This document shows positions 1 through 12,075 of a stretch of 64,000 bases of DNA, one piece after another. The DNA is from Anseranas semipalmata. Taxonomy: Eukaryota; Chordata; Aves; Anseriformes; Anseranatidae. A program made the translations under genes and the position numbers. Numbering within the stretch: position 1 is the stretch's first letter; each line of letters begins with the position of its first letter. The notes beneath the pieces were generated by a model, which worked only from the letters and a program-made list of their open reading frames with translations, had not been told where the DNA came from and searched no databases. The stretch spans positions 56,963 to 120,962 of the forward strand of contig VXAA01001139.1 of assembly GCA_013399115.1 (NCBI GenBank), read 5' to 3'.

Positions 1-395
1 GGATTTGAACTTGGAATAACTTCTATTAATTCATTATTAATACGGAACTCTACAGAAGCAAGAGGTTTCCTAAAAAGTAGAAAAAAAATCTGGTATTGGA
101 GCTGTTGTAAGAACACTTTCATAACTTCCCTGACTCCTAAGTGAATCAATGGCACTCAGAAAGATACTCTAAGAACTTTGATAGTCACTGTATTTAGTGA
201 GAAAGATCGGAAATTACAAGTTATTATCACTATTCAAATATAAATCCAAAGCTCAGCCTCTCTTACTGACAAATTATGTGTTTAAATCCTCCCCAAGAAA
301 AAGCCCTTTAAATTTACCCTTAGCATGGAATTGAACAAAGGGTAATGCTTGAAAAAAAAAAAAAGCATCAAACCTACTGCTGTCATAACACTTAC

Positions 396-469
396 GACCA
401 AAAAAGCTGCTGGGTTAAAAGAATATTCATGTTTCACACACCATGCAGAAATTGCAAGCATAGCAGCAA
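396..469 (-). CDS. Candidate internal exon encoding a hydrophobic, membrane-like segment
   Basis: The minus strand has a long T-rich tract ending in TTTCATAG just right of 469, and a GTAAGT donor at 390-395. The 74-base block between is open with phase 1 in and phase 0 out. Its peptide starts AAMLAISAWC and continues to NPAAFLV, hydrophobic at both ends with a short charged patch (KHEY). It joins exon 704-836 in phase: the G left by that exon makes GTT (Val). The intron between would be 234 bases. I infer an exon of the minus-strand gene that begins in the CpG island, with part of a transmembrane segment. I do not recognise the family. A chance open block next to good splice signals is the alternative. 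Confidence 0.37.
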
Positions 470-703
470 CTATGAAAGGTGAAATAAAAGATAAATGAAG
501 AAACAAAACCACTTCATTTTCCTGTCTCTTTTCATACTAATCTCAGTATTACTACTGTTTGTCAGGATGAAAAACTGGCTACCAAATAAACAGCAAAATC
601 ATCTGACAACAGAAAAAAAAGTCATTGCTCTAGGCTAATTATACATTTGGATAAAATATTTGAAATTGCTATTTAAAATATACCCAGGTTAATGCTACAT
701 TAC

Positions 704-836
704 CCATATAAATTGACTGAACAATAAACTGACTGACTGATGGTGCTGACATTTCTGAAATACATATTTTCTGCTCATATATACTTACTGTTCTTAATAT
801 TCTAATTTCAGACAACAGATTTCTTAACTGCTCATC
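704..836 (-). CDS. Candidate internal exon, polar helix-like then hydrophobic
   Basis: The minus strand reads open for 44 codons between an acceptor (AATAG, right of 836) and a GTAATG donor (698-703), phase 0 in and phase 1 out. The peptide begins DEQLRNLLSEIRIL, which has coiled-coil-like spacing of leucine and isoleucine, and ends SQFIVQSIYM, which would run into the hydrophobic segment of exon 396-469. A GTAAGT at 783-788 offers an internal donor, but using it with the acceptor at 755-756 would leave a 34-base intron, too short for a vertebrate. The whole block as one exon is therefore more sensible. The upstream exon that should end in phase 0 was not found with confidence. Confidence 0.35.
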
Positions 837-1610
837 CTATTGACTTATTCAGTATACTAAAAAACCTATGCTTTACACAATCTTGCTATCTGCTAGCCAT
901 CTGGGGGTCAATCTTATAAGTGGACTCAGTATATGAGTTTTGAGTGCACCTCTGAATTTCAGTACAGACCTTCATGCTTAGCCAGCAATAGTGAGGAATA
1001 TCTGTGACACATTTTTAAAAATATCAACTATTTTACAATGCAGTATAGCTCTGAAGTTATTTGACAGCTACAAGTAGTCCAGTTCATAAGCCATAACTAT
1101 GCAGTACTGATAACAATTAACGCCCAAACTTCAACATGGCGTAAGTCTTTGAAAACGCACGAACCTTTGAGCATTGTGTCAACTTACATGAGGGCCACCT
1201 TCACTGAAATCACAACTAAGTGAGTTGCTGAGTTGAGAGCACATGGGCCAGCATTTTCCAGAGCCAAGCCCCTAGAAAGGCTGTTCTCGAGAATTATAAA
1301 TATTTTCAATGACAGACTAATCCAAATATGGGAACTTATGTTCAAGTCATACAGAATGCAGTACATTACATCTAACATACTAGCTTCAATTAGATCTTTA
1401 TTATATGAAGTAACATTTTCAGCAGCATCCTTGAAATATGGACAGCAAAGTCCCATTGTCAAAATAAGTTTGGAAATTAAATACAGGTATCAAAGCTAGC
1501 AAGGCTGCTTAGCCAGTTAAGTCATTTTGCAGCATCTGGGAGTTAGAAACTCACTTTCTTGTCTCCTTGCCTGCCAGGTGTCCTCTCACCCTTGCCTCGG
1601 CAGCCTGTGC

Positions 1611-2097
1611 CTCCTCAAGGTGGATAAAAACTTGGACACGAGCTGGCAGTGCACGCCTGCAGCCCAGAAAGCCAATCGTGTCCTGGGCTGCCCCAAAAGA
1701 AGCGTGGCCAGCAGGGCGAGGGAGGTGATCGTCCCCCTCTGCTCTGCCTTGGTGAGACCCCACGTGAGCACCGCACCCAGCTCTGGGGCCCCCAGCACAG
1801 GCCAGGTGTGGGCCTGTTGGAGCGGCTCCAGAGGAGGGCCACAGAGGTGACCAGAGGGACGGAGCTCCTCTGCTTCCAAGAAAGGCGGAGAGAGCTGGCC
1901 GTGTTTCTCCTGGAGAAGAGAAGGCTTCCGGGACACCTTACTGCAGCCTTTCAATACTTAGAGGGAGCTTATAAGAAAGATGGGAATAGACTCTTTACTA
2001 GGGTGTGTAGCGATAGGACAGCAGGTAACAGTTCTAAACTAAATGACAGTAGATCCAGATTAGAAATAAGGAAGAAATTTAGTCTGAGGGTGGTATT
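1611..2097 (+). mobile_element. CR1 LINE fragment (ORF2 C-terminal part), truncated at both ends
   Basis: Plus-strand sequence matches the C-terminal third of avian CR1 ORF2: a block like GTGGATAAAAACTTGGACA, then the ACCCCACGTGAG, GAGGAGGGCCACAGAGG and GAGAAGAGAAGGCTTCCGGG landmarks. It stops at CTGAGGGTGGTA, just before the region that normally leads into the 3' UTR and octamer tail. CR1 inserts by target-primed reverse transcription from its 3' end, so loss of the tail implies a deletion after insertion. Several frames are open for 70-150 codons, but these are remains of the reverse-transcriptase gene, not host genes. Confidence 0.92.
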
Positions 2098-2169
2098 TGG
2101 TTAATAAAACTTTTTCATTCTTGGCATTTAATATCCACAAAGATGGCCTCTGGTTATTGAATTACTTAC

Positions 2170-2279
2170 TATTGATATCTAAACTGTACTGTGTCTTTAT
2201 GATAACTTCTTGGGGAATTTCCTTTTCTGTTGCTGTTATTTGTCTAGACAATGTCTTTGGTGATACCTTTGCATGGGCT
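2170..2279 (-). CDS. Weak candidate internal exon
   Basis: The minus strand is open for 36 codons between a CCATAG acceptor (right of 2279) and a GTAAGT donor (2164-2169), phase 2 in and phase 1 out. The peptide includes KEIPQEVIIKTQYSLDIN. Its entry phase agrees with candidate exon 5042-5123, which would leave AA and form a lysine codon. The polypyrimidine tract is poor, and I found no partner exon with the right phase before 704-836. This could easily be chance. Confidence 0.2.
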
Positions 2280-2839
2280 CTATGGCAACCTTACAACATT
2301 TATCACTCACCGAAGGTGCAAAGATGAGAACAAGTTATACGTAATTGTCTTTTTTTTCCTGAAGATGCAGGATGTCATTTACATTGTTCTTCATTGTAGC
2401 TTTCAGCATTAATCTAACTACACAATTCAATATAAGTCAAAATCAAACCAACATTCACATAATGTGTACTTTCTATGATTCGAATGTTAGAGGAGAGTTA
2501 GGACTTCAGGTCCAACCTTTTAAAAGCACTCAGTTCTTCATTAGTACTGCAAGCCTAAGGACAAGATGCAAAGGAGGACCTAGACAGGTAAAAGTTAGCC
2601 ACTTCAACAATTGTTGGTCATCTGAACCCTGGAGAGATGGAATGACAAGAGGAGAACAGCTGTTAGCCCGTAGAGTGTACTTCCCATCAATAATCCAAGA
2701 AAGGAATGCAAGCATCACCAGGAAACCCACTCAATTCTCCTACAAAGCCTAATAAAATATTTATCTTGCTACTATGTTCAGAAGGTACTATAGAGCTGAA
2801 GGACCAAACCCGAGAACATTTCCAGTTATTTTTCTTTTT

Positions 2840-2884
2840 AAAAAAAAAAAAAAAAGAAGAAGAAGAAGAAGAAGAAGAAGAAGA
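2840..2884. repeat. Poly-A joined to (GAA)n microsatellite
   Basis: Sixteen A residues (2840-2855) run directly into about nine GAA units. All 45 bases are purines on the plus strand. Confidence 0.9.
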
Positions 2885-3440
2885 GAAACTGTATTAAAAA
2901 TCCCTATCAAAATAATGTTGGAATTTACACAGGAATTCACTGAAATGTTAGAATACATTTAACTGGCTTTTGACCCTACTTAAAGACTGCCAGTACAGTA
3001 TGCCCTACTGAGTACTGCGTTTAGTAAAGTTGTCACGAACAATTTTTTTCCGTCTAATCTAGTGTCTAACTGAATAATGAAAATTGTTCACTGCTATTAT
3101 CTTCACTATTCAGCATACAGCTGTAGGCCACTTAACAAAATCCAAATTAATATAACTACGCTATCTTGGATATTTCCAATAGTACTGTAAGAAAAACAGA
3201 AAGTAATTAATAATCACAATATTCCCATAAAACTTGTAATATAACCTCTATTCTCTAGAACAGGACCAAGATACTCATGCTGGCTGTCAATCTAAGACAT
3301 CAACTCCTGTAGTCTTTGAAACTATTTGGCATTTTTATATTGTTCAAGCACTAGTACTCTCCAATCAAGTCCATTTACAAGCACTCATCTTCTTTAGGTC
3401 TGCCAGAAAATAAGAGAAGCACATTCAATGGATAATTGCA

Positions 3441-3530
3441 GACTTCTCGGTTCAAGTCCCTTGCCCAAAATCACACATAAGTTTTGGCAAAGGCAATAGT
3501 AGAATCGGTTCCCCAGGCAGCAATTGACTT
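3441..3530 (-). mobile_element. MIR / CORE-SINE-like fossil
   Basis: Plus-strand text around CTTGCCCAAAATCACACA (about 3468-3477), followed by a GCAA..GTAGAATCGGTTCCCC block, resembles the reverse complement of the conserved MIR core (tRNA-derived SINE; the core reads GTGTGACCTTGGGCAAG in sense). A box-B-like GGTTCAAGTCC lies just left of it. The match is by eye and diverged, as expected for a very old element. Confidence 0.45.
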
Positions 3531-4712
3531 CCTTAACCAAGCTCCATGAATTGCTCCATGAATTACATGATACTAGGAAAATATCCAGAGTCACTTATGA
3601 TAATTAACAAATGATTGAAGGATTATACAGATAAACACCAAAGGAGTTAACTGCCCTTTTAAATTAAGAGTAAAGATTTTTTTTTTCCAGAAAACCTCCC
3701 ATATACGTGCTTTTTATTCTAGTTTTCTTCTCCTATAGTAACTATAGTTTTAAAGATCTATGAACTTCCTCTTCACACAGTATCACATCTACAAAAAAGC
3801 ACCTCCCTGTTGCTGCAGCAGAGGCAGAATTGCAGACAACCGCATAATTCATTGTACAGCCCTGATACATTCTATGAGCATGATCATTTCTATATTGTGA
3901 ATAAGCAGAGGTTTATGTAGAAAAAAAATGGTATGTAGCAATGCAATTGAAGACTGTACCACAGTGAAATCACAGAAAATGCCACTGTAAAGTACTGGCA
4001 AGCCTTGTTCTGGCATTTTCTAGACATATATGATTGCTTAATTCTGCAACCACAATTTTTCTTCACATCCTTTTTTTTTTTTTCGTCTATAGACTTGAAG
4101 ATAACAGATTTTAGACTGGCCTGTAAAACCGTAAAACCACTAAAGTAATTTCTCAATTTCTTTCATATTGACCATCATTTGAGAGCGGGACTACACACAA
4201 TTTACTGGTTTCACAGAAACATAATTTTCTTTCACGTCTTATGTATGCTGTAAATGTCACGTTGGAAACTTGTTTTTAAAATGAACTCTATTTCTATTCT
4301 ATCTTCTATCTTTATTGCTATGATATAAGCTTGATTTCTTCTAGTCGCCTTTTACACCTTTTCAAAAGTTTATAAATAGTGTTCTTTGGATAGCTCCATC
4401 TACATTTATGAGAGATACCTGCCTTCTTCAAGCAGGTGTGTGGACAATGTCCTATGGTTTACTTTCATGGTCATGCACGGATTTCAGGGACTTTCTCCAA
4501 TGTTAGAAATAGGTTACAAAACCATTATAAAAATGAGATAAGGAAGCAAGAGAACTCCATCAAAATATAGTACTACTTTTAGTGAAAAATATATCTTTAA
4601 GCTGTCTGCTAATATGACTTCAGTACTACCATCAGAAAACATTTCCATATTCTATTATCATCATTAGCTCATGATTCACAAAGCACCTGAATGATATCAT
4701 TGTTCACACACG

Positions 4713-5000
4713 TTGATAGTGATAGGACAAGGGGGAATGGTTTCAAACTAAGACAGGGGAGATTTAGGTTGGATATTAGGAGGAAGTTTTTCACTCAGAG
4801 GGTGGTGAGGCACTGGAACAGGTTGCCCAGAGAGGTTGTGGATGCCCCATCCCTGGAGGCATTCAAGGCCAGGCTGGATGTGGCACTGGGCAGCCTGCTC
4901 TAGTAGTTGGCAACCCTGCCCAGAGCAGGGGGGTTGAAACTAGATGATCTTTAAGGTCCTTTTCAACCCAGGCCATTCTGTGATTCTATGATTCTATGAT
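4713..5000 (+). mobile_element. CR1 LINE 3' end with intact octamer tail
   Basis: This is the end of ORF2 (frame ending ALGSLL, stop near 4901) followed by the full short 3' UTR. The 3' UTR has the TAGATGATCTTTAAGGTCC landmark and the terminal repeated TGATTCTA units at 4981-5000. It is 5'-truncated, the usual fate of CR1 insertions. The well-kept tail and open end of ORF2 make this one of the less decayed copies here. Confidence 0.96.
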
Positions 5001-5041
5001 ATCAAAGGAATCATGTATGTTTGTAAGTTACGGTTACTGAC

Positions 5042-5123
5042 TTTTCCAGGAAATCCTCCACAGATAAACTTTTCTTCCATTGATCCAACACTGAAATAGC
5101 AATCGTGTTCTGTGTTGTTGTAA
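5042..5123 (-). CDS. Candidate internal exon with strong acceptor
   Basis: On the minus strand a strong polypyrimidine tract ending TTTATGTCTCAG precedes 5123, and the block runs open to a GTCAGT donor (5036-5041). With phase 1 in and phase 2 out the peptide is [20 protein letters not shown] followed by VEDFLEK. All three frames are open across 82 bases, so openness says little. The acceptor quality and helix-like composition are the main support. Two other GT donors lie within 12 bases downstream. Confidence 0.27.
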
Positions 5124-8060
5124 CTGAGACATAAACAGAGAAAAAAATCACATAAAAATATTAAAATAATCTTCTATCTTTATGTATAGATTGCAGAGGC
5201 TAAACTGTAGCTAGTATGTACAGAAGAAACAACGTTTTTCACTTCCATTAGCAACAGTAAATGAAAATAAGCCAGAAAGATGCAAATACTTACGTCTATA
5301 TCTATACATCTTTACCTCTGTGCTTGGAAATCCCCATCTTTTTCCATATCTCAAAATTCCATCATCGTCTTTCAGGCCTCTCCCAGCTAATCAGATTTTA
5401 GCTACTTATTTACAACCATTGCTCTTCTTCCATAACACCCTGTCCCCTGACATGTATACTGTATATATATATTTGATTAATTCAGCAGTTTACAGAGATT
5501 ACAGAGTTTATAGAGATTTCTACAAACTAATCAAATACCACCCTCATTTGTGGTGCTATACACAAATAAATATCCATTACCCATATGTTTCTACTTAGGC
5601 AATGAACAAATGCTACCTTTATATGCTATATGACCTGGTATTCTGATAATTCTGGAAATACATTTTTTTCGTACCAGACTTCAGCATATTATGCCCAAAC
5701 ACAAGCTCTTCTTTTAATCCACAGAGAATTTAAACTAAAACTTAAGGACTATATAACCTACTTCTAGTCCATGGCCTCCTATACTTATCATCAGCAAAGA
5801 GTCCAGTCAGATGATACTTCTCATGTTGTTGTAAACAGGGAGGAAAGCAAAGTGATAATCTACAGATGGTAAACTTCTGTCTTGCCATGCTCTGCACAAA
5901 TAAAAACATGTGATAAGATTATGAGACACACTGCTATTCTTCTCCTTTTTGTGCACTCTCTCCAGCCCCACTATTTTCAAGTGTTTACTACTATAACATA
6001 ACATTTTATATTTAAGTTTTATTTTTTTGTAAAACTGACATAAAGGCCAAACTAAGAGAAGATATTAATATTTACCGGACCTGATATTTAACTTTTAATC
6101 TACACTTCCGTATATGCAAAACTTGGCATATGCTTAGCTACACTTACCTAAACTTAGCTTGTGCACTTACAGGTGCTTATCATCACACTTGCATTGGCCT
6201 CCTGAACGGGCCCATGTGTGTAAGCTGACTAAAACCAATTTACAATGACTCCTACTATTGCTGTTGTAAGTGCTCAAACATTCTAAAGCCTCTCAGTTTT
6301 CATGTGCCATTATGAAGTAATAAAAGGCCTACACAAACCATTTTATCTTCATTAAAAATAACAGGGGAACATGGTAGTATTCATCTGAACTCTAGAATCA
6401 AACAGTCAACATGGCAACTTCCATGACTTTTCATTCAAGACCACCTTCAATAAACTGTCCTACAGTTCTTTTGTCACAAATGCCCAAGCGCAGTGCTGTA
6501 TAAAAAACACTGAGCTCCAGAATAATCAGTGAGTTTAGGGAACAGAGAAAAATAATCCTTATATAGGGGATTGGATTTAACAAGTTTATAGTTTAGGAAG
6601 AAGCTGTTGTCCAGAATTCTGGGGTGTAAAAGGCATATTGGAAAAGACAGCTAGCTTTAAAAACGTGGGAGAGTGTCATGAGTGAGACTAGAAACCTCTC
6701 CTTAGTTCTAAGTCCATGTGCTGACTTTAGCTGTGTTGCTTCAGTCGTAGAGATGTCCACCCACTTCAGCATATGCTGCCAAGCCAGTTATAGTTTGTAC
6801 AGTCAGACGTCTCAGATCATAAACTAAAGACTGATAAACTAAAGATAGTTCACTGACTTGGATTACCATCAGAAGAACTGTGCTCTCAGCCACACTTTCT
6901 GAAACCTTCCTGCACAGATGGAGAGAAAATGGAAAAAAAAAAAAAAAGACCTGGGAAGCAACATGAACAAACTTAAGTCACTTCTGTCGAAGATCACCAT
7001 TACCAATCCTTTTTCCCTTTCCAGTTTAATCCTCTGTGGGATACTTAAAATTCCCAGAACTGTTAATGCCAATTAATATCAACAAAAAGGAAAAAAAAAC
7101 ACTGCCATTATACCATCTTCTCTTTAGAAGGTTCTTGTAAAAATTTGATAAACACCACCCTGATCCAATGCACTCCCTTTCACATAAGGCAAAGCATGAT
7201 GTTAATTCAGGGATCTTCTCCTTTGCTAATTCTGAATGAAGAAGGCAGAACCAGCCAACTGGACCCAGGTCTGCTACATGTCACTGGCCATACACCAGCT
7301 TGAGTAATCTGTATTGAAATTACTGCTAAAACTGCATTTGTCAGCTAGTGAAGTTCCTGGCACAGATCACAAAACAGAGCTGATGATAACCTTTCTCTTC
7401 ATTAAAACAAGCTATAAGGATTGTGACAGAACAGCTCTTGAAGAACACTGAGGTTACAGAAAAATTAGCTGCTGAAGTTTAAGTAGAAACTACTAAACAA
7501 GTAAATACAAGCAATAAAATGATGGGGATCAGAAAGAAATTGTAAAGACCAGTATGTGGTTTTACTGAGGATAACTTTAGCTTAATAGCCTATAATTAAG
7601 TTTTTTCAGTCTCTGATGTTTGTAAAGTGGAACAAATACATCCTAGGTCTACCTTCACAGATAGTGGCCTTGTAATGGGCAAACTGTGCATTTTACAGAA
7701 CATTTTAAATGAATGTTCTGAGTGTAAAGGTTAAGCTGAATTAGTTCACTTTATGAAGTTTGCTACTATCTAGCCTTTATTCCCTTTCTCAAATATAAAA
7801 AAGTGTTTTTAAAAGGCAGTATTAATGGATATATCATTTAGTCAATGCATATTTACTCGTATTTCTTAATGAAATGTAAAGTCCCTGTAAATTTCTCTTT
7901 TAACCAAAAGATATTATGTGCATTTTCATAGTTCCATTCAGCTTGCCCATACTGTCAGTTTAGGACATAAGAGAATGTTGAACTTTTAAGATGACTTTGT
8001 CATCACACCTACAACACTCAGTAGCACGAGGAATCTAACTCTTGCACCTTTAACGACTGA
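5124..8060. other. AT-rich noncoding stretch
   Basis: I see no supported gene. Frames over 60 codons here look like chance. The region has short poly-A and poly-T runs and a small (TA)n at about 5459-5472, consistent with intron sequence of the left-running gene. Confidence 0.5.
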
Positions 8061-8283
8061 AAATCACAGAATATCCTGTGTTGGAAGGGAACCACAAGGA
8101 TCCTTGAGTCCAACTCTGGCTCCACACAGGACCACCCAAAAATCTGAGAGCATTGTCCAAATGCTTCTTGAACTCTGCCGGGCTTGGTGCTGTGACCGCT
8201 GCCCTGGGGAGCCTGTGCCAGTGCCCGACCACCCTCTCGGTGAAGAACCTTTTCCTAATGCCCAGCTTGAGACCCCTTTCAGA
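8061..8283 (-). mobile_element. CR1 LINE 3' fragment
   Basis: Reading right to left, this has the ORF2 end (frame including RVVGHWHRLPRAAVTAP) and a 3' UTR ending in AATCACAGAATATCCTGTG at 8061. It lacks the tandem octamers and has the CACAGGACCACCCAAAAATC landmark, so it belongs to the same subfamily as the copy at 37293-37535 and not that of 4713-5000. Confidence 0.93.
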
Positions 8284-11200
8284 AACGATCCCTTTCTTCA
8301 AAAACTGATTTAAACTTGGCAATTGGAAAAAGTTTATCTGGGGTTTATAAAAATGCATAACAAGATCATTAAGAGCAGGACTCCATATCTAGCTCAACCA
8401 AACATGCAGGAATCAGAGTTTGATATTCCCATCAAATTCCAGCATTTGCTAAAATTGGAAGCATTAGGCAACTGCCCTTAATATAACTGATGTCTGAAAA
8501 GTCCATTTAACTATCATGTACTTTCTAGGAGGATGGCAGAAGCTAAGCACAAGAGTGCAACAAGAAGTGGCAGTTTTAAGACAGCGTAGCCCTTGCAGAG
8601 TTAGATCCTTAATACCTTTAAGTGTGTGACCACAACCATTAATCCCTTCAGGTGGTATTACAGAGCTAGCAGCCATTCATCAGGTCACTAAACATTTATC
8701 CTCTACCTCTTTTCATTTGTCCCACTGGCAGCACTGCCCGACTCATCAAAATTCAGGCAAGAAAAGGCACGAATCCAATTCTCTTTTCCACAATGGCCCT
8801 TTGCATGTTCTGCTAATGTACCTCATTTTTTAGTCACAAATAGCACGGAAACACCTGAAGATCAAGCTGAATGGACCTACTGCAGGAAGGTTTTCACACA
8901 AATATTGAAAGACAGATTGCATGCTGACAGAGTTACGACAGAACAAGTTTTGGTGCTACATCCTAAGAAAACACCAAGCACATACAGAGAGAGGTACTAT
9001 ATGGAACAATTCCTGCACTCTGAGAAAAGGGAGGTGGGCAAGGTATTTCATAACATGGATTTCAGTTTACCTGCAAATACTATCCTGGACCAGTTCTGGG
9101 TTGCACTTCTCCAGCTATGTGGCAGGACTACTTGTGTATGTACTTGTACTCTCCCTGAACTCTTGAAGGCATCACATCTTGCTGCCTCATTTTTCTACTT
9201 GCACACTAGAAATATCCCCTCTAGGCAAAGCACCACTCTGCTGGAGAATTTTTTTATATCACTCATATCTTTTCTTTGAAAATGTAAATAAGTAAAACCT
9301 CAATTAGGTAAGACATTGTGTCAACTGATAAGAAATTGGTAACATCATACGGATGCAGACAGGAAGGAAAACTGCACTTTATAATGCTTCTATGTCATTA
9401 CTGATCAACATCTTTAAAGCCAGAAGATTCATTGTAGATGGCAAAAACATCTGCTTTCCATGAAACTTAAATTTAATCTAAAACATTACAAAGAAATACT
9501 CTTCCCTACCATCAGTATGAAATACGTTTTGTATAATTATCCTAACGTATATTAAAGCAGCTAGAAAATTGGATTAGTTCTCTAAACAGCTAATTAATTG
9601 AATATCATGCATTAGAAGGCACTGTGTGCACTCCAAAGACAGCTCTGAGCAGGAAACTGGCTATGAAACACAACTGTAAATGCAACAGACAATCAAAAAA
9701 TTGATTCTCTTCAGTTTTGGTGAAATTGTACTTCAATTTTGTATTAAAAAACTGTAATCCCTTCACTGTTATTCCAGCAACAGTGCAGTATAACGACCTC
9801 ATTGAAACACAATTTCTAAGAAGTTAGTTCTCTACATTTTTTAATGTTTATGGAATCTTTTCTTCACTGCCATATTTCTTTCAAAATATTAAGACAAACA
9901 ATAAAACTGTACCTCATATAAATAGTCTGTTGAGTGGTACTTTAAAGCTGCAAACATCTTTCTTGCTCTGTGATGCTTTCAACACTTCATTTGTGTAAAA
10001 GAAATACAGAAGATCGGTTAGTTAAAACGTTCTTATATCATACAAAAGTGTTGAAAGAGAATGTTGAAATTAAGGTTCAACAAAAATAACTTCTGAATTT
10101 CTGCTAACACATGCACATTGGACTGAGTTTCCTTTAGAAGAAGGCTACCCAAAGTATTCAATATTCCTCCTTTGGAAGTACGTAACAGATGAACTACAGA
10201 CCACAGATACTCAATTTTAATACAAAGGAGCTATTTCTTTTCTCTTTTCTTTTCTTTTCTTTTCTTTTCTTTTCTTTTCTTTTCTTTTTTCTTTTCTTTT
10301 CTGCTATGCCTCTTGCTGTTCATTTCACAGAAAAACTTTCAATCCTTTAAGTTAATGTAAGCAATACAAATTGCTCTCTCCCCTAAGCAATAATTATGAG
10401 AATTGAACTGATTCTATTAATTTTTATGGATTATAATTAAAATATCATAGTTCAGCTACCTAAACTGTTAACTTTTCACTGATTCATGTAAATATGAGGG
10501 GACTATGTTTCTTTCCTTTGGTTTTACAAGTGAAAACCATATGGACTAGTTGTGAGCAAGAGGTCCTGATGGGACAGCAGGTCTCTAAATTGACACTTCT
10601 GATGGCAACCAGCAGTCAGACAAAAACTATACAAGAAGAGATACGGTGCAAGTGCTCCGATATACATAAGGTAAGAGAGTACTTGTTCTAAGTTAAAATT
10701 AGGTAGGATAGTTAAGGCTAAAGTAAGATAAGTCTATTCAAAAAGTGTATGATGTAAATGAAACATAACGAACATGGACTGTAGGGCCATAAGAGAAACT
10801 TGGGACACAAAGTTGCCAGTAGGTATCAGAAACACAGTATTAGGCTAAAATTGCCTAGGTAATAGTGTCAGAAATACTAAATTTGGGTATGGATGTAACA
10901 GAAGTGAGACCAATGATGAAAAAGTAATTAAGGACTGGTTGCTTACTTGAAAGCAGCCTGGACAGAGAAAAGAAGTGCAGGGAAGGCAAAAGGCTGGCTT
11001 CAGGAAAAGGAAAAACACAAACAACAAAACACACAAACAGGGAATAAGGTATAAAATCTGATGGAGAAGGATACAGAGGGGAATATTTTGGTGGAAGGAG
11101 TGTGGATGCCTACAGACAGTGGGGAAGTGAACCAGTGTACCAAAACCCTTGGGATGCTGAGGAAACCTCTGGACAACATGCTGGACCTTCCATCAAGTCT

Positions 11201-11759
11201 ATGTCCAAAAGGCTTGGTGTGGGAGGGTGGAGCAAGAAGGAATGAACTTGTAGGGAGGGATAGATCTGCACCTTAATACTAAGTGCAGGACAGGGAACAG
11301 AACTGCAGCTTGATAGTACTGACATATATCATTTACTGAGACTTTTTATAGCAATATAACCATGCATCAATATAAATAGGAAGCAACAGAATTACAACTA
11401 TCATCTGCAGTGACTGTGAATTAATACTGCAATAGCAGCAGAGCGCTTAACAGCCACTTAAGTTCTGACTAGTTTCTTAAGGGTGTGTCAATCACCAAAC
11501 ATCATAACCAGCTCAACCAGGTATGCTTTAAGTCTCCAATTTAAACAGAAAAAGCAGAGCTTAGCAATAGTAGCCTGTGAGGATACAAGGAAACCTAACC
11601 ATATTTAAAATCTTATAGGATTTTAAAGAGAGATAATAAAACTATAGAGGAACACAGTCCTGTTTTGTTCTCCCAAGAACTAAGTACCACTACAAGCGAA
11701 ATACACGGCGTCAGGTATTTCTGCCAGCACCAGAAGTTTTTTAAACCCTCGTTTTTCAA
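8284..11759. other. Noncoding stretch left of the CpG island
   Basis: Mostly AT-rich. A 125-codon plus-strand frame (8905-9279) and a possible plus-strand exon ending in a GTAAGA donor near 10670 exist, but neither has enough support to call. Minus-strand exons of the left-running gene should lie here. One possible block ends at a GTACAG donor at 9907-9912, but no frame is convincing. Confidence 0.4.
10234..10302. repeat. (TTTTC)n pyrimidine tract
   Basis: Sixty-nine uninterrupted pyrimidines built from TTTTC units. A second, longer tract of the same motif is at 44938-45041. Confidence 0.95.
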
Positions 11760-11857
11760 AATCAGTAAAGAACCGGCGGCTGGTAAGCGGCAACGTACAA
11801 CGGAAACGGAGAGCAGCGAAGCCGCGGCGGCGGCAGGCCCCGAGCCGCCGGATTTAC

Positions 11858-11950
11858 CTCAGGGCTCCCCTCCAGGCGGCGGCACGGCCGCCGTGACGCC
11901 GCGCGCCCCGCCCCGCCCGCGCGGGAAGCGCGCCTCGCGCCTCTGATTGG
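11858..11950 (-). other. Candidate first exon of the left-running gene (5' boundary approximate)
   Basis: On the minus strand the sequence CCCTGAG is followed by GTAAAT, a good 5' splice site at 11857. It lies 85-90 bases downstream of the inverted CCAAT box and just after the GC boxes, the expected place for a short first exon. If transcription began further right, a minus-strand ATG at 12082 (context AACATGG) opens a frame that is still open at this donor in phase 0, but its product is arginine- and alanine-rich and looks like translated CpG sequence. The exon is more likely 5' UTR. Confidence 0.4.
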
Positions 11951-12075
11951 CTGCTGGCGGAGAGGCCCCGCCCTTTCTGCCGCTAACGGTCTCCCCTCGC
12001 GGCCGTGCCTACGTGCGGCTGGACGCGTGCCTGTGGCGGTCGGTGCCGCGGCGCTGCCCCTCTCCCGCGGGCAGC

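Noticed and set aside
1649..2104. 151-codon plus-strand frame
   Set aside because: It lies almost entirely on the CR1 copy and is not in the ORF2 reading frame throughout.
3453..3468. tRNA-like box B (GGTTCAAGTCC)
   Set aside because: No cloverleaf can be drawn around it; better explained as part of a SINE fossil.
8905..9279. 125-codon plus-strand frame
   Set aside because: No family resemblance, an overlapping second frame of 81 codons, and no convincing splice sites.
9913..9990. Possible minus-strand exon before GTACAG
   Set aside because: The most natural frame hits a stop at the exon end, and the others need a poor acceptor.
10531..10670. Plus-strand block ending at a GTAAGA donor, left of the CpG island
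   Set aside because: It would need a separate plus-strand gene overlapping the left-running one; the frame has no recognisable features.
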